DNA of 64,000 nucleotides from DATHRK01 sp035513295 (lineage in GTDB: Bacteria > Gemmatimonadota > Gemmatimonadetes > Longimicrobiales > RSA9): contig DATKCH010000103.1 of NCBI GenBank assembly GCA_035513295.1, positions 1-64,000 of the forward strand, written 5' to 3'. The notes under the pieces are model-generated. The model was given only the letters and a program-made list of their open reading frames with translations, searched no databases and was not told where the DNA came from. This document shows, piece by piece, positions 1 to 8,540 of the stretch. Each line of letters opens with the position of its first letter. The first letter of the stretch is position 1. The position numbers were made by a program, and so were the translations under genes.

Positions 1-2
1 GG

Positions 3-122
3 TGCGACCAGTTCCACCTCGACTCCGGGACGCACCGTCACGACGCCCACCGCCTGTACATGAGCCGCAAACTTCGCATCGACTCGTACCACTTCTCGCG
101 GGAGCTTGGCGAGCCGGCGTAA
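3..122 (+). CDS. C-terminal end of an unidentified protein (partial)
   Basis: An open frame enters from the left edge and ends at a TAA at 120-122, giving 39 residues ending in ELGEPA. Third codon positions are mostly G or C, as in real genes of this window, and the peptide is rich in His, Asp and Tyr (HLDSGTHRHDAHRLY) rather than the Arg/Pro/Ala mixture of shadow frames. I do not recognise the family. The start and most of the gene lie outside the window. Confidence 0.45.
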   Translation, partial: CDQFHLDSGTHRHDAHRLYMSRKLRIDSYHFSRELGEPA

Positions 123-209
123 CCCGTAACGCTCAGGGGACGTCGCGACGAGACGCACAGGGCCCTCGCCGGCCGCAGGTCCCGGCGAGGCCCCGTGCGG
201 TCCTTCTCC

Positions 210-833
210 TCAGAGACTCAACGCGTCCAGGACCTTCACCCCGAGGCCGAGCCCGCCGCAGCCAGCGTCCACGGCGACGATGAACGACGCGGCCACGTCC
301 ATGTCTTCGGCCGCGAGGCCGGCCTGCCGACCAGCCATGTTCAACCGGAGGTTGCCACCAGTATTCGCGATGCCACCCTGGGACGTGCCTATCGAGATGA
401 TGCAGAAATCAAAGGCGCTCCCCGCCCCGAGGGTGACGGGGTGCGTGTGCCACCCGTCCGGATTCTGGTTGGAGTCGCGCCCGATGAGGGGGTGGATGAC
501 CGCGACCACACCGTCACCGGTATCGCCATCGACCCAGCCGTACCCGAACACAGCCACTGAGCCGATGAACGCGTCGGGATGCCGGGGGATCGTTCCCTCC
601 GTGTCCACCGAGAGGTGGAGCGAGCCCGCGGTTCCTTCGGCCGACGCCCCCTTCAAGTCCGAGTAGGCGGGGTACGTCGAGCCGACGTATGAGGTGACGA
701 CGGATTGCGCCGCAGCCAGGTGGGGCTCGACGACCGGTGCGTCCGCCTCCAACAGGACGGTGCCCTCGCAGGCGGTCAGGACGATCGCGGCGGAGAGACA
801 GGGCAGGAGACTTCGAAGAGCGGACATGAGCAC
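210..833 (-). CDS. Predicted lipoprotein of unknown function
   Basis: The 207-residue product starts with a lipoprotein signal peptide: a hydrophobic stretch around residues 6-20 ends in the lipobox LTAC, so the mature protein should begin at Cys22 and be lipid-anchored. The rest is Gly/Ala/Val-rich and probably beta-structured, with no catalytic motif I recognise; it ends in GLGVKVLDALSL. A good ribosome site (GGAAGGA) precedes the ATG on the minus strand. It stands alone, with a long gene-free region upstream and the edge gene convergent to it. Lipoprotein identity is well supported; function is unknown. Confidence 0.7.
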   Translation of the reverse strand: MLMSALRSLLPCLSAAIVLTACEGTVLLEADAPVVEPHLAAAQSVVTSYVGSTYPAYSDLKGASAEGTAGSLHLSVDTEGTIPRHPDAFIGSVAVFGYGWVDGDTGDGVVAVIHPLIGRDSNQNPDGWHTHPVTLGAGSAFDFCIISIGTSQGGIANTGGNLRLNMAGRQAGLAAEDMDVAASFIVAVDAGCGGLGLGVKVLDALSL

Positions 834-1217
834 GATCCTTCCCCCAGAGGGGATCGCCGAGTGACGTCGGCTGCGCTCTCCTTCGGCGGTCGGGCGGTCT
901 GCGGGAGACCCCAGGCTTTGCGGACCGGCCTCGCGGCCGGGGTGCGTTTTCGGCGAGATGGTTTGTGGCTCCGGCGAGTCGCCGAACCGACGGCTGGTCG
1001 CGCAACCCCCGTGCCGTTACACCCGGCGGGACTTCAATCCTAACTTTCTGCCGCCCTGAGGCTTGTCCCCGCGCGGTCGACCCGACTCCTGGGGCCGTTG
1101 TCTTCGATAACTTGGAGGCCCGGGGCTGGTCAAGGCCGCCACGAGGGGTCCGGCGCCGGGACGCACGGCCGCCTCTTGTCTCTGGTTCCGAGGTCGCGTC
1201 GTTCCGCCGTCGAAGCG

Positions 1218-1320
1218 GCCGCGGAGTGACAGGCAGCCCGCGACCCAGGTCAACCGCGGAGCCAGGTCAACCGCGGAGCGAGCTGGGCCGCGGAGCGAGG
1301 TCAGCCGCAGAGCGGGTCGG
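1218..1320. repeat. Degenerate 17-bp tandem repeat, about 6 copies
   Basis: Five consecutive 17-base units run 1236-1252, 1253-1269, 1270-1286, 1287-1303 and 1304-1320, with a slightly longer related unit at 1218-1235. The approximate consensus is RCCGCGGAGCSAGGTCA. Units differ at several positions, so the array is old or loosely conserved. It sits outside any gene, between a lipoprotein and cspA. Confidence 0.7.
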
Positions 1321-1408
1321 CGGTGCCGCGTGACGGCGGCCGGACGACCGCGGCCGCGGCGGGGGTGACGGGGGATTGACGCCGATCGAGAACAGGGGAT
1401 CGGCCCAC

Positions 1409-1510
1409 GGCGTCAGACCGCTCGAGAAGGCGGCGCAGCCATGGCGTCAGAAGCTCGAGTATGCAGCGCAGCCCGTGGCGTAAGACCGCTCGAGAATGCG
1501 GGCAATTCGC
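1409..1510. repeat. 34-bp imperfect tandem repeat, 3 copies
   Basis: Three adjacent 34-base units lie at 1409-1442, 1443-1476 and 1477-1510. Each begins GGCGTMAGA, carries CTCGAG near its centre, and the first two end in GCGCAGCC. The period is exactly twice that of the 17-bp array just upstream. Not a CRISPR: there is no spacer and the units are contiguous. Confidence 0.65.
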
Positions 1511-1529
1511 CGGTGGCCCGGAATCGCGC

Positions 1530-1563
1530 AAAAAAACGGGCCGCCCCTCGCGGGACGGCCCGA
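1530..1563 (-). terminator. Rho-independent terminator of the cold-shock gene
   Basis: Arms CGGGCCG (1537-1543) and CGGCCCG (1556-1562) are exact reverse complements, and on the minus strand the hairpin is followed by a run of seven T (complement of 1530-1536). It lies 24 bases past the cspA stop codon. One of the clearest intrinsic terminators in the window. Confidence 0.9.
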
Positions 1564-1586
1564 AGTCCTACAGAACGGAGTGGCTC

Positions 1587-1793
1587 TTAGAGCTGAACGA
1601 CGTTCTCGGCCGCGGGGCCCTTGGCGCCCTCGACCATGTCGAACTCAACCCGAGCACCCTCGGCGAGGGACTTGAAGCCCTCGGCCTGGATGGCGCTGTG
1701 GTGGACGAAGCAGTCCTTGCTTCCATCCTCCGGCGTGATGAATCCGAAGCCCTTCTCGTCGTTGAACCACTTCACTGTTCCCATGGTACGCAT
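1587..1793 (-). CDS. cspA: Cold-shock domain protein (CspA family)
   Basis: A 68-residue single cold-shock domain, the usual size for CspA. RNP1 (KGFGFI, residues 14-19) and RNP2 (CFVHHS) are intact, so it should bind single-stranded RNA and DNA as an RNA chaperone. The ATG at 1793 is preferred over the in-frame ATG at 1784 because AAGGAG (complement of 1802-1807) sits 8 bases upstream of it. The gene is monocistronic, with its own terminator. The upstream region is unusually AT-rich for this genome around 1823-1835 and could hold the promoter and a structured leader, as is common for this family, but I cannot show cold regulation. Confidence 0.95.
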   Translation of the reverse strand: MRTMGTVKWFNDEKGFGFITPEDGSKDCFVHHSAIQAEGFKSLAEGARVEFDMVEGAKGPAAENVVQL

Positions 1794-2070
1794 TAATCGC
1801 GCTCCTTGGTTGTGCAGTTCGGAGTAACGATTAATCCGTACTCACCGACTGCCCTGATTGCGCGGATCCCCGCGCGGTCGTGGCCGACCTGGCCACTAAA
1901 ACGAAAGGTGCCGACCTCCCCTTCGAGGTCGCCACCTCTGAGATCCTGGTAGCCCCACCCGGGGACTGACTGGGAAATGGTCGCGCATTGGGGCTCCGTT
2001 GTCAATGGTCTCGTCGAACTCCGGCGCGTTCCGTCGGAGCGAAGGGTCGGGGCTTCCTCCGGCCAGCCCC

Positions 2071-2895
2071 CTATCCCTCCGCCAGCGGGTCGACGGTGCG
2101 CGGGTGTTTCGGCCGCTCTTCCATCGGCGGCTTGGTGAACTTCGGCTTGGCGGGGATGCCCACGACCACGGCGCCGGAGTCTACGTCTTTGGTGGCCAGC
2201 GCCAGCGCGCCGATCATGCCGTCGTCGGCCACATGCACTCCCGCGAGCACCGTGGCGTGGTAGGTGATGCGGACGCCGTCCCCCAGCACGGTCGCGGGCG
2301 AATACACGACGCGCTGGTCGGCGAGGTCGTGCGTGTGGCTGTAGATGTTGGCGAAGTCGGCCACCGACGTCCGGTTGCCCAGCCGGATGCCGCCCCGGTC
2401 GTCCAGCAGCACGTGGCGGTGGATCACCACGCCGTCGCCGACCTCCATGTTGTAGCCGAAGGAGAACTTCACGTGGTGGAAGCACTTGAAGTTCCGGCCG
2501 CATGACCGGAACACGTGTCGAGCCAGGATGCGGCGGAACTTCACGCCCACGTGGATGTTCTCGCCCGCGGGGCTCTTGTCGAACATCTCCCACAGCCACA
2601 GCAGCGGCTTCACCGGAGCGTACTTCACGGGGTCGACATCCTGGTAGTACTCGGGCTCGAGGGTGACGTTGCGGGGGTCCATCTGCAGCAGGGCCACCCG
2701 CGCGCCGGGGGGCAGGTCGGCCGGGTTCACGCCTCCGAGGTGTGGGAAGTACAGATCGGTCAGGACGGTCCGGCAGAGCTCGTTCCTGTCGCAGTCGGGG
2801 TCGGAAAGGGCATCGGCGATCTCTGCCAGCCATGCGTCGTACGCGGCCTCGGTCTCGCCGGGGAGGGGTACCTTCCGGAGCGGCAGGAACGCCAT
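2071..2895 (-). CDS. Left-handed beta-helix acyltransferase (CatB/LacA-like) with N-terminal extension
   Basis: Residues about 100-255 of this 274-residue protein show the hexapeptide periodicity of a left-handed beta-helix, with runs such as VGDGVVIHRHVLLDD, VADFANIYSHTHD and IGALALATKDV, and end in the typical VVGIPAKPKF coil exit. The family transfers acetyl or other acyl groups to sugars or drugs; SHTHD supplies the expected catalytic His. About 100 N-terminal residues before the helix are not typical of the small LacA/CatB enzymes. The ATG at 2895 (MAFLPLRK) is chosen over the longer frame to 2961, whose extra residues are Arg/Pro-rich. Substrate unknown. Confidence 0.8.
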   Translation of the reverse strand: MAFLPLRKVPLPGETEAAYDAWLAEIADALSDPDCDRNELCRTVLTDLYFPHLGGVNPADLPPGARVALLQMDPRNVTLEPEYYQDVDPVKYAPVKPLLWLWEMFDKSPAGENIHVGVKFRRILARHVFRSCGRNFKCFHHVKFSFGYNMEVGDGVVIHRHVLLDDRGGIRLGNRTSVADFANIYSHTHDLADQRVVYSPATVLGDGVRITYHATVLAGVHVADDGMIGALALATKDVDSGAVVVGIPAKPKFTKPPMEERPKHPRTVDPLAEG

Positions 2896-3179
2896 GCGGA
2901 GCCTCGATCGGGGACCGGGTCGCGGACGCGGCGACCGCGCCGCGCCGCTCCGGACCAGCATACGCGAAACGGCGGGACGCGGTCAATGCGATGTGGGGCG
3001 TACGCCGCCCCTTGACGTCGCGCACCGCACGCGCGACGCTCTCGCCGTCGTGGAGGAGCCGCCAATGGAATCCCCGGACGATTCCGGGGTAGGTAGGGCG
3101 GACCGAGCCGCCGCTGCTCCTACATCGACCGCGCGCCCTTCTTCGGACGCACCCGCTGCAACACGGAAGGCTGAACGCC

Positions 3180-3728
<549 letters not shown>

Positions 3729-3885
3729 CTGCCCGGATAGGCCCGGGTAGCTTGCCCGCACCCCAGCCGGGCGGGGGCGGTGCGATTCGCCCGCCGAGGC
3801 CGGCCGGGGCCGAAATTCGCCCGCGGTGAGGATTCGCCCAGAGGGCGTCGTCCGCCGCGGGCTTCGTGTATCCCCGCGGGGGAGA

Positions 3886-5364
3886 ATGTCTGAGTCCGAC
3901 CGACACGACGAGCGCTACCTCGGCGAAGCGCTCACCTTCGACGATGTTTTGCTGGTGCCGGCGCACTCGTCCGTGCACCCCAGCGCCACCTCGGTAAAGA
4001 CACGCCTTTCGCGCGGCATCGAGCTACCCATTCCACTGGTGTCCGCGGCCATGGACACCGTCACCGAATCCGGCATGGCCATCGCGATGGCGCGCGAGGG
4101 CGGCCTGGGAGTCATCCACAAGAACATGCCGGTGGAGCGGCAGGCCGCCGAGGTGGACCGCGTGAAGCGCTCGGAGAGCGGCATGATCCTCGACCCGATC
4201 ACGCTGGGCGAGGGCGCCACGCTCGCGGAGGCCGCCGACCTCATGGCGAGGTTCTCGATCAGCGGCGTCCCCATCGTGGATGGGGACAGGCGCCTGGTGG
4301 GCATCATCACCAACCGGGACCTGCAGTTCGAAGCCGCCGACGACCGTCCGATCCAGCGGGTGATGACCTCGGAGCGGCTTGTGACCGCGCCGGTCGGAAC
4401 CTCGCTCGCGGAGGCCGAGCGCATCCTGCACACGCACCGGATCGAGAAGCTCCCCGTCGTGGACGACGATGGGAGGCTGCGCGGCCTGATCACCGTGAAG
4501 GACATCTTCAAGCGGCGGCAGTATCCCAACGCCTGCAAGGACGACCACGGCCGCCTGCGCGCGGGGGCCGCCCTGGGCGCCTCCGCCGAGGACCTCGAGC
4601 GCGCCGCGGAACTGGTCCGAGCGGGCGTGGACGCGCTCGTGATCGACACCGCGCATGGGCACTCCGAGGGCGTGCTGCGTGCCCTCGCGAACGCGCGCGA
4701 GCGGTTCCCTGAGGTGCAGATCATCGCCGGAAACGTGGGCACCGCCGAGGGCGCACGCGCGCTGATCGAGCGCGGCGCGGACGCGGTGAAGGTCGGCATC
4801 GGCCCGGGCAGCATCTGTACCACGCGCGTGGTGACGGGCGTCGGCGTCCCCCAGTTCACCGCGATCCGCGACGCGGTTCTCGGCGCCGACGGGGAGGTGC
4901 CCGTGATCGCCGACGGCGGCATCAAGTACTCGGGCGACATCGTCAAGGCGATCGCCGCGGGGGCGCACTCGGTGATGATGGGGTCGCTGCTCGCCGGGAC
5001 CGACGAGAGCCCCGGCGAGGCCTTCCTGCTGGAGGGGCGGCGGTTCAAGATCGTGCGCGGCATGGGATCCCTGGCGGCCATGGAGGAAGGGTCGGCGGGC
5101 CGCTACTTCCAGGACCCTTCCGCGCCCGTCCGCAAGTTCGTTCCGGAGGGCATCGAGGGTCGCGTGCCGTACAAGGGGCCGATGGCCGACGTCGTCTACC
5201 AGCTCGTCGGCGGGCTGCGTAGCGGCATGGGCTACACAGGCTGCGAGGACATCGAGGCGCTGCGTTCCGGCGCGCGCTACGTTCGGATCACCGCCGGGGG
5301 CCTGCGCGAATCGCACCCGCACGATGTGGTGATCACGCGAGAGGCTCCCAACTACTACGTGTAG
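3886..5364 (+). CDS. guaB: Inosine-5'-monophosphate dehydrogenase
   Basis: Oxidises IMP to XMP with NAD, the committed step of guanine nucleotide synthesis. The product has 492 residues, a normal length. The TIM barrel is interrupted by a CBS pair at about residues 95-215. The catalytic loop GIGPGSICTT carries the nucleophilic Cys near residue 311, followed by TRVVTGVGVPQ; the phosphate-binding DGGIKYSGD and flap-region sequences follow. The ATG at 3886 (MSESDRHDERYL) is chosen because it follows GGGGGAGA and gives the usual short N-terminus; the in-frame start at 3826 adds unconserved residues. A small gene follows after 5 bases. Confidence 0.97.
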   Translation: MSESDRHDERYLGEALTFDDVLLVPAHSSVHPSATSVKTRLSRGIELPIPLVSAAMDTVTESGMAIAMAREGGLGVIHKNMPVERQAAEVDRVKRSESGMILDPITLGEGATLAEAADLMARFSISGVPIVDGDRRLVGIITNRDLQFEAADDRPIQRVMTSERLVTAPVGTSLAEAERILHTHRIEKLPVVDDDGRLRGLITVKDIFKRRQYPNACKDDHGRLRAGAALGASAEDLERAAELVRAGVDALVIDTAHGHSEGVLRALANARERFPEVQIIAGNVGTAEGARALIERGADAVKVGIGPGSICTTRVVTGVGVPQFTAIRDAVLGADGEVPVIADGGIKYSGDIVKAIAAGAHSVMMGSLLAGTDESPGEAFLLEGRRFKIVRGMGSLAAMEEGSAGRYFQDPSAPVRKFVPEGIEGRVPYKGPMADVVYQLVGGLRSGMGYTGCEDIEALRSGARYVRITAGGLRESHPHDVVITREAPNYYV

Positions 5365-5369
5365 GGAAC

Positions 5370-5807
5370 ATGAACCCAGCCAAGAGCCCCGACGACGTGG
5401 CGCCTCAGAGGCGCGTCCGCCTGATGTCGGTGGTCCGCACGCCCGAGACCGACGGCCGGCTGCGCGTGCGGGTGGAGCTGGAGTGGCAGGGACGGACGTA
5501 CCAGGGGGAGGCGATCGACGAGTCGGGCTACGTGATCGAACTGCGTACGGCGGCGATCGCGGCGCTGGAGGCGGTCAGTGAGACGGCCGATGGGCTGAGC
5601 GCGCGCGTCGTCGGCGCCAAGGAAGTCCGCGCCTTCGACCACTCGCTGATCGTGGTGGCGGTAGCCGCCGACTCCGAGCGCGGCGCAACGTCGCTCGTCG
5701 GCGCCGTGCTGCGCGGTTCCGACCCCGCGCGCGCGGCGGCGATGGCCCTCCTGCAGTCGCTCAATCGCGTGCTCGGAAATTACCTGCGCGTGTCCGAGGA
5801 TGGCTGA
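5370..5807 (+). CDS. Conserved hypothetical protein sharing a domain with the protein at 31187-31969
   Basis: 145 residues with no signal peptide or membrane segment. The pattern is alternating beta strands (LRVRVELEWQGRTYQGEA) and Ala-rich helices (RTAAIAALEAV; ARAAAMALLQSLNRVLG), suggesting a compact alpha/beta fold. The whole protein aligns with the C-terminal half of the 260-residue protein at 31187-31969 (see findings). It follows guaB by 5 bases and is probably cotranscribed with it. I do not know its function. Confidence 0.75.
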   Translation: MNPAKSPDDVAPQRRVRLMSVVRTPETDGRLRVRVELEWQGRTYQGEAIDESGYVIELRTAAIAALEAVSETADGLSARVVGAKEVRAFDHSLIVVAVAADSERGATSLVGAVLRGSDPARAAAMALLQSLNRVLGNYLRVSEDG

Positions 5808-5923
5808 GACTCCGGAACCGCCTCGATCGTCATAGTGTACGTCTCTCGGCCCCGGTAGACCGCCGGGGCGCTACCCGCAGGGCAATCTTGAACGGCGAGG
5901 ACGCTTTGCACGCACGGTTCGGC

Positions 5924-7093
5924 ATGAAGCGATCCGCAGCGATCGGGATGGGTGTCGTCATGGGCGGCATCGTGGCCGCCGGCACGATCTCCCCGGGCGA
6001 GCGCGATCGGAGCGGCGCCGACCTGATCGCCGACGCCGGCGCCGAGGCCGCCGACATGGCCTGGGACCTGCCCAACGTCGCCCACGACCGCGTCGAGTTC
6101 TGGGTCGATTTCCTCACCGGGCGCAACGAGGAGTACACGCGCCTGTGGCTGGAGCGGTCTACCCGCTATGAGCCGCTGATCCGGCGGGAGCTGCGCGCGC
6201 GCGGCATGCCTCAGGACCTGTTCTACTTCGCCATGATCGAGAGCGGCTTTTCCAACCGCGCCCACTCGCGCGCGGGCGCCGCGGGCATGTGGCAGTTCAT
6301 CTCCGAAACGGGCCAGCGCTACGGGCTCGAGGTCAACGCCCACGTCGACGAGCGCCGCGATCCCGTGGCCTCCACGCACGCCGCGCTGGACTACCTGACA
6401 GACATGCACGGCGACTTCGGCAGCTGGTATCTGGCGGCCGCCGGGTACAACAGCGGGCACAACCGCATCCGCCGGATCCTGAACGAACGGTTCGGCGGGC
6501 GGGGCGGGAGCGAGGAGACGTTCTGGCTGATCGCCGACGAGCTTCCCCAGGAGACCCGCGACTACGTCCCGCTTATGATCGCGGCCGCCCGCATCGGCAA
6601 GGATCCGGAGCGCTACGGATTCACCGACCTCCGATACGCCGCTCCGCTGTCCTACGAAGAGGTCATCGTCCCGGGGGGCGTCAGCCTCGCCGCGGTGGCC
6701 GACCTGGCCGGAGTGGAGTTCGAAGACGTGGACGAGTTGAACGCGCACTTCGTGCTGGACGAGACCCCCGCGAACGCCCAGGAGGTGGCGGTGCGCCTGC
6801 CCGCGGGCAGCGCGGACGCCTTCCGCGCCGGCGTGGCGCGCATCGCCGCCGGCAGGGCCGGCGCGCTCGCGTCGACCGCGGCGGCGCTGGCTAAGGGGGC
6901 GGGCGAAGAGGGCGTGCTCGCGTCGGCCGACGGCGCCGAGGGGTGGACGACGTACGCCGTTCGCAGCGGCGACACCCTGTGGGACATTGCCAAGCGGTAC
7001 CGCGTCGGCGTGTCAGACCTGCGGGAGTGGAACTCGCTTCGCACTTCCAGGATCAAGCCGGGCCAGGAACTGCGGGTGCCTGCGGGCGCGTAG
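5924..7093 (+). CDS. mltD: Membrane-bound lytic murein transglycosylase, MltD-like, with LysM domain
   Basis: Cleaves the beta-1,4 MurNAc-GlcNAc bond of peptidoglycan with 1,6-anhydro ring formation. The 389-residue product has an N-terminal hydrophobic signal (MKRSAAIGMGVVMGG), then a family-1 SLT domain at about residues 70-200 with the catalytic Glu in FYFAMIESGFSN, the AAGMWQF motif, and AAYNSG-type AAGYNSG. A single LysM repeat (TYAVRSGDTLWDIAKRYRV to KPGQELRVP) closes the protein. The ATG at 5924 is preferred over the upstream TTG at 5888 because it begins directly with the signal peptide. It converges with a second lytic transglycosylase. Confidence 0.9.
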   Translation: MKRSAAIGMGVVMGGIVAAGTISPGERDRSGADLIADAGAEAADMAWDLPNVAHDRVEFWVDFLTGRNEEYTRLWLERSTRYEPLIRRELRARGMPQDLFYFAMIESGFSNRAHSRAGAAGMWQFISETGQRYGLEVNAHVDERRDPVASTHAALDYLTDMHGDFGSWYLAAAGYNSGHNRIRRILNERFGGRGGSEETFWLIADELPQETRDYVPLMIAAARIGKDPERYGFTDLRYAAPLSYEEVIVPGGVSLAAVADLAGVEFEDVDELNAHFVLDETPANAQEVAVRLPAGSADAFRAGVARIAAGRAGALASTAAALAKGAGEEGVLASADGAEGWTTYAVRSGDTLWDIAKRYRVGVSDLREWNSLRTSRIKPGQELRVPAGA

Positions 7094-7117
7094 AAAAGGC
7101 GCCCGTGGTGGGCGCCT
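7094..7117 (-). terminator. Intrinsic terminator of the second lytic transglycosylase
   Basis: Arms AGGCGCCC (7097-7104) and GGGCGCCT (7110-7117) enclose a 5-base loop, and on the minus strand the stem is followed by TTTT (complement of 7094-7097). It sits between two convergent genes and serves mainly the minus-strand gene. Confidence 0.7.
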
Positions 7118-7121
7118 CGCT

Positions 7122-7931
7122 TCAGGGAACCGCCAACTCCATTACGGCTCGGGCGTAGCCGTTGCCCGGGTCCACCCCAAGGCTCTGCAGCGAATCCACG
7201 CGCGTGGGGCCGCGGTTGTAGGCGAGCAGCGCCGTGCGCAGGTCGCCGTCGTAGCGGTCGATGAGGCCGCGCAGGTACCGGAAGCCCACGCGCAGGTTCG
7301 TGCCTCGCCGGAACAGGTCGGTGCGGTCGAGCCGCGGATCCACCCCGAACGCCGTGCTGGGCAGGACCTGGGTCAGCCCGACCGCCCCCATCGAACTCAC
7401 CGCCCTCGGCCGGAAGCTGCTCTCCACGCGCACGAGTGCGAAAGCCAGCTCGGGTTCGACGCCCTCGGCCTCGGCGGCGTCGTAGATGTCGCCGGACAGG
7501 TCGGCCGGAATCCCGAAGCGCGCGGAGAACGTGACGACGCGGTCGAGCCGGGTGATCCTGTCGAGCAGCACCGCCTTCTCGCCGGCCCTGAGCTCGCCGT
7601 GGATCTGGCGGCGCGCGGCGTCCTCCCACCCGCGGGCCGCGCGTTCCCTGGTGGCGGCGTCCGGACCGCTGCCCATGCTCGCCAACCCCACGAGCACGAC
7701 CGCGCCGGCCATCACGCCCGCTCGCTTCACGACCGCGGGCCCGGGGATCCCCAGCCGGCCGGCCAGGGACCAGGCGCGTGCGGACCGGACGCGTCGGGGT
7801 CGCGGGCGCCTGCGGCGCGGAGCGGGGTGCGCTACCCGCGCCGGGTCGGAACGACGCGCGGCCGGAACCTGGCGCGCCGGCGCCTCGTCGAACTCGGGCC
7901 ACCCCGCGATCGGGGCGCGGCCGCGCCTCAC
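7122..7931 (-). CDS. Soluble/periplasmic lytic transglycosylase (SLT family)
   Basis: 269 residues with the SLT fold in the C-terminal half: catalytic Glu in LAFALVRVESSFRP, then SSMGAVGLTQVLPSTA, FRYLRGLIDRYDGDLRTALLAYNRGP. A membrane segment at about residues 62-75 (AGVMAGAVVLVGLASMG) follows an Arg-rich cytoplasmic head, so it is likely inner-membrane anchored and facing the periplasm. Start choice: the GTG at 7931 overlaps the moaC stop (GTGA). The longer frame running into moaC is a shadow. Confidence 0.85.
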   Translation of the reverse strand: MRRGRAPIAGWPEFDEAPARQVPAARRSDPARVAHPAPRRRRPRPRRVRSARAWSLAGRLGIPGPAVVKRAGVMAGAVVLVGLASMGSGPDAATRERAARGWEDAARRQIHGELRAGEKAVLLDRITRLDRVVTFSARFGIPADLSGDIYDAAEAEGVEPELAFALVRVESSFRPRAVSSMGAVGLTQVLPSTAFGVDPRLDRTDLFRRGTNLRVGFRYLRGLIDRYDGDLRTALLAYNRGPTRVDSLQSLGVDPGNGYARAVMELAVP

Positions 7932-8401
7932 GACGGGTCCTCCTCGGCCCACGTGCCGGAACGGCCGCCTTCCTTGCGCACCACCCGCACGTCCTGCAGC
8001 CGCATGCCACGGTCCAGCGCCTTCGCCATGTCGTACACGGTCAGCAGGGAGGCCGTGACCGCGGTGAGCGCTTCCATCTCGACCCCGGTGCGCGCGCGGG
8101 CACGGACGCACGCGCGCGCGCGTATGCCCGGGAGCGCCCCATCGACCCACAGCTCCACGTCGGCCGCGGTCAGCGGCAGGGGATGGCACAGCGGGATCAG
8201 GTCCGGTGTGCGCTTGGCCCCCTGGATGCCGGCGATCCGGCCTACCGCGAGCGGGTCGCCCTTGGGCCCCTCACCGCGCACGATGGCCTCCAGCGTCGCC
8301 GCCCGCATGCGCAGCGCGCCTTCGGCGACGGCCACGCGTTGCGTGACGTCCTTGTCGCCTACATCGACCATACGGGGAGAGAGGGCGTTGGAGGTGTGCA
8401 C
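7928..8401 (-). CDS. moaC: Cyclic pyranopterin monophosphate synthase
   Basis: Completes, with MoaA, the conversion of GTP to cyclic pyranopterin monophosphate in molybdenum cofactor synthesis. 157 residues, the usual length. Diagnostic blocks are MVDVGDKDVTQRVA at the N-terminus, LIPLCHPLPLT, the active-site GVEMEALTAV and VYDMAKALD. It begins at a GTG, is separated from holB by 139 bases, and its stop overlaps the GTG of the lytic transglycosylase. No other Mo-cofactor gene lies in the window. Confidence 0.96.
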   Translation of the reverse strand: MHTSNALSPRMVDVGDKDVTQRVAVAEGALRMRAATLEAIVRGEGPKGDPLAVGRIAGIQGAKRTPDLIPLCHPLPLTAADVELWVDGALPGIRARACVRARARTGVEMEALTAVTASLLTVYDMAKALDRGMRLQDVRVVRKEGGRSGTWAEEDPS

Positions 8402-8540
8402 CCCGGAAATCTAGCCGCGCATCCGGCGCCTGAGTAGCCCGGCGTTGGCCGATCTCGCGCAATTGGTTGAATCACTTACAGATAGCCCGCACCCGCGCCG
8501 CCTCCCTCGGGCGCGGTACCGCGCTCTCCGGAGCGTCCCC

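Larger units (their letters stand above)
834..1529. other. Gene-free region with tandem repeats
   Basis: About 700 bases between the lipoprotein and the terminator of the cold-shock gene hold no frame that looks coding; all ORFs here have Arg/Pro-rich shadow composition. The right half carries two tandem repeat blocks (listed separately). One weak minus-strand promoter candidate for the lipoprotein gene is visible: TTGACC (complement of 1128-1133) and TATCGA (complement of 1104-1109), 18 bases apart. Confidence 0.6.

Noticed and set aside
918..945. Hairpin CCGGCC-TCGC-GGCCGG followed by GTGCGTTTT, terminator-like on the plus strand
   Set aside because: No plus-strand gene precedes it within the gap apart from the edge gene 800 bases away; the stem is short and the T-run is weak and distant.
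1409..1510. Possible CRISPR array
   Set aside because: Units are contiguous with no spacers, only three copies, and no cas genes are near.
8405..8540. A tRNA-like look around GCGCAATTGGTTGAATC in the gap between moaC and holB
   Set aside because: The D-arm-like word is present but I could not fold an acceptor stem, anticodon arm and T-arm around it on either strand.
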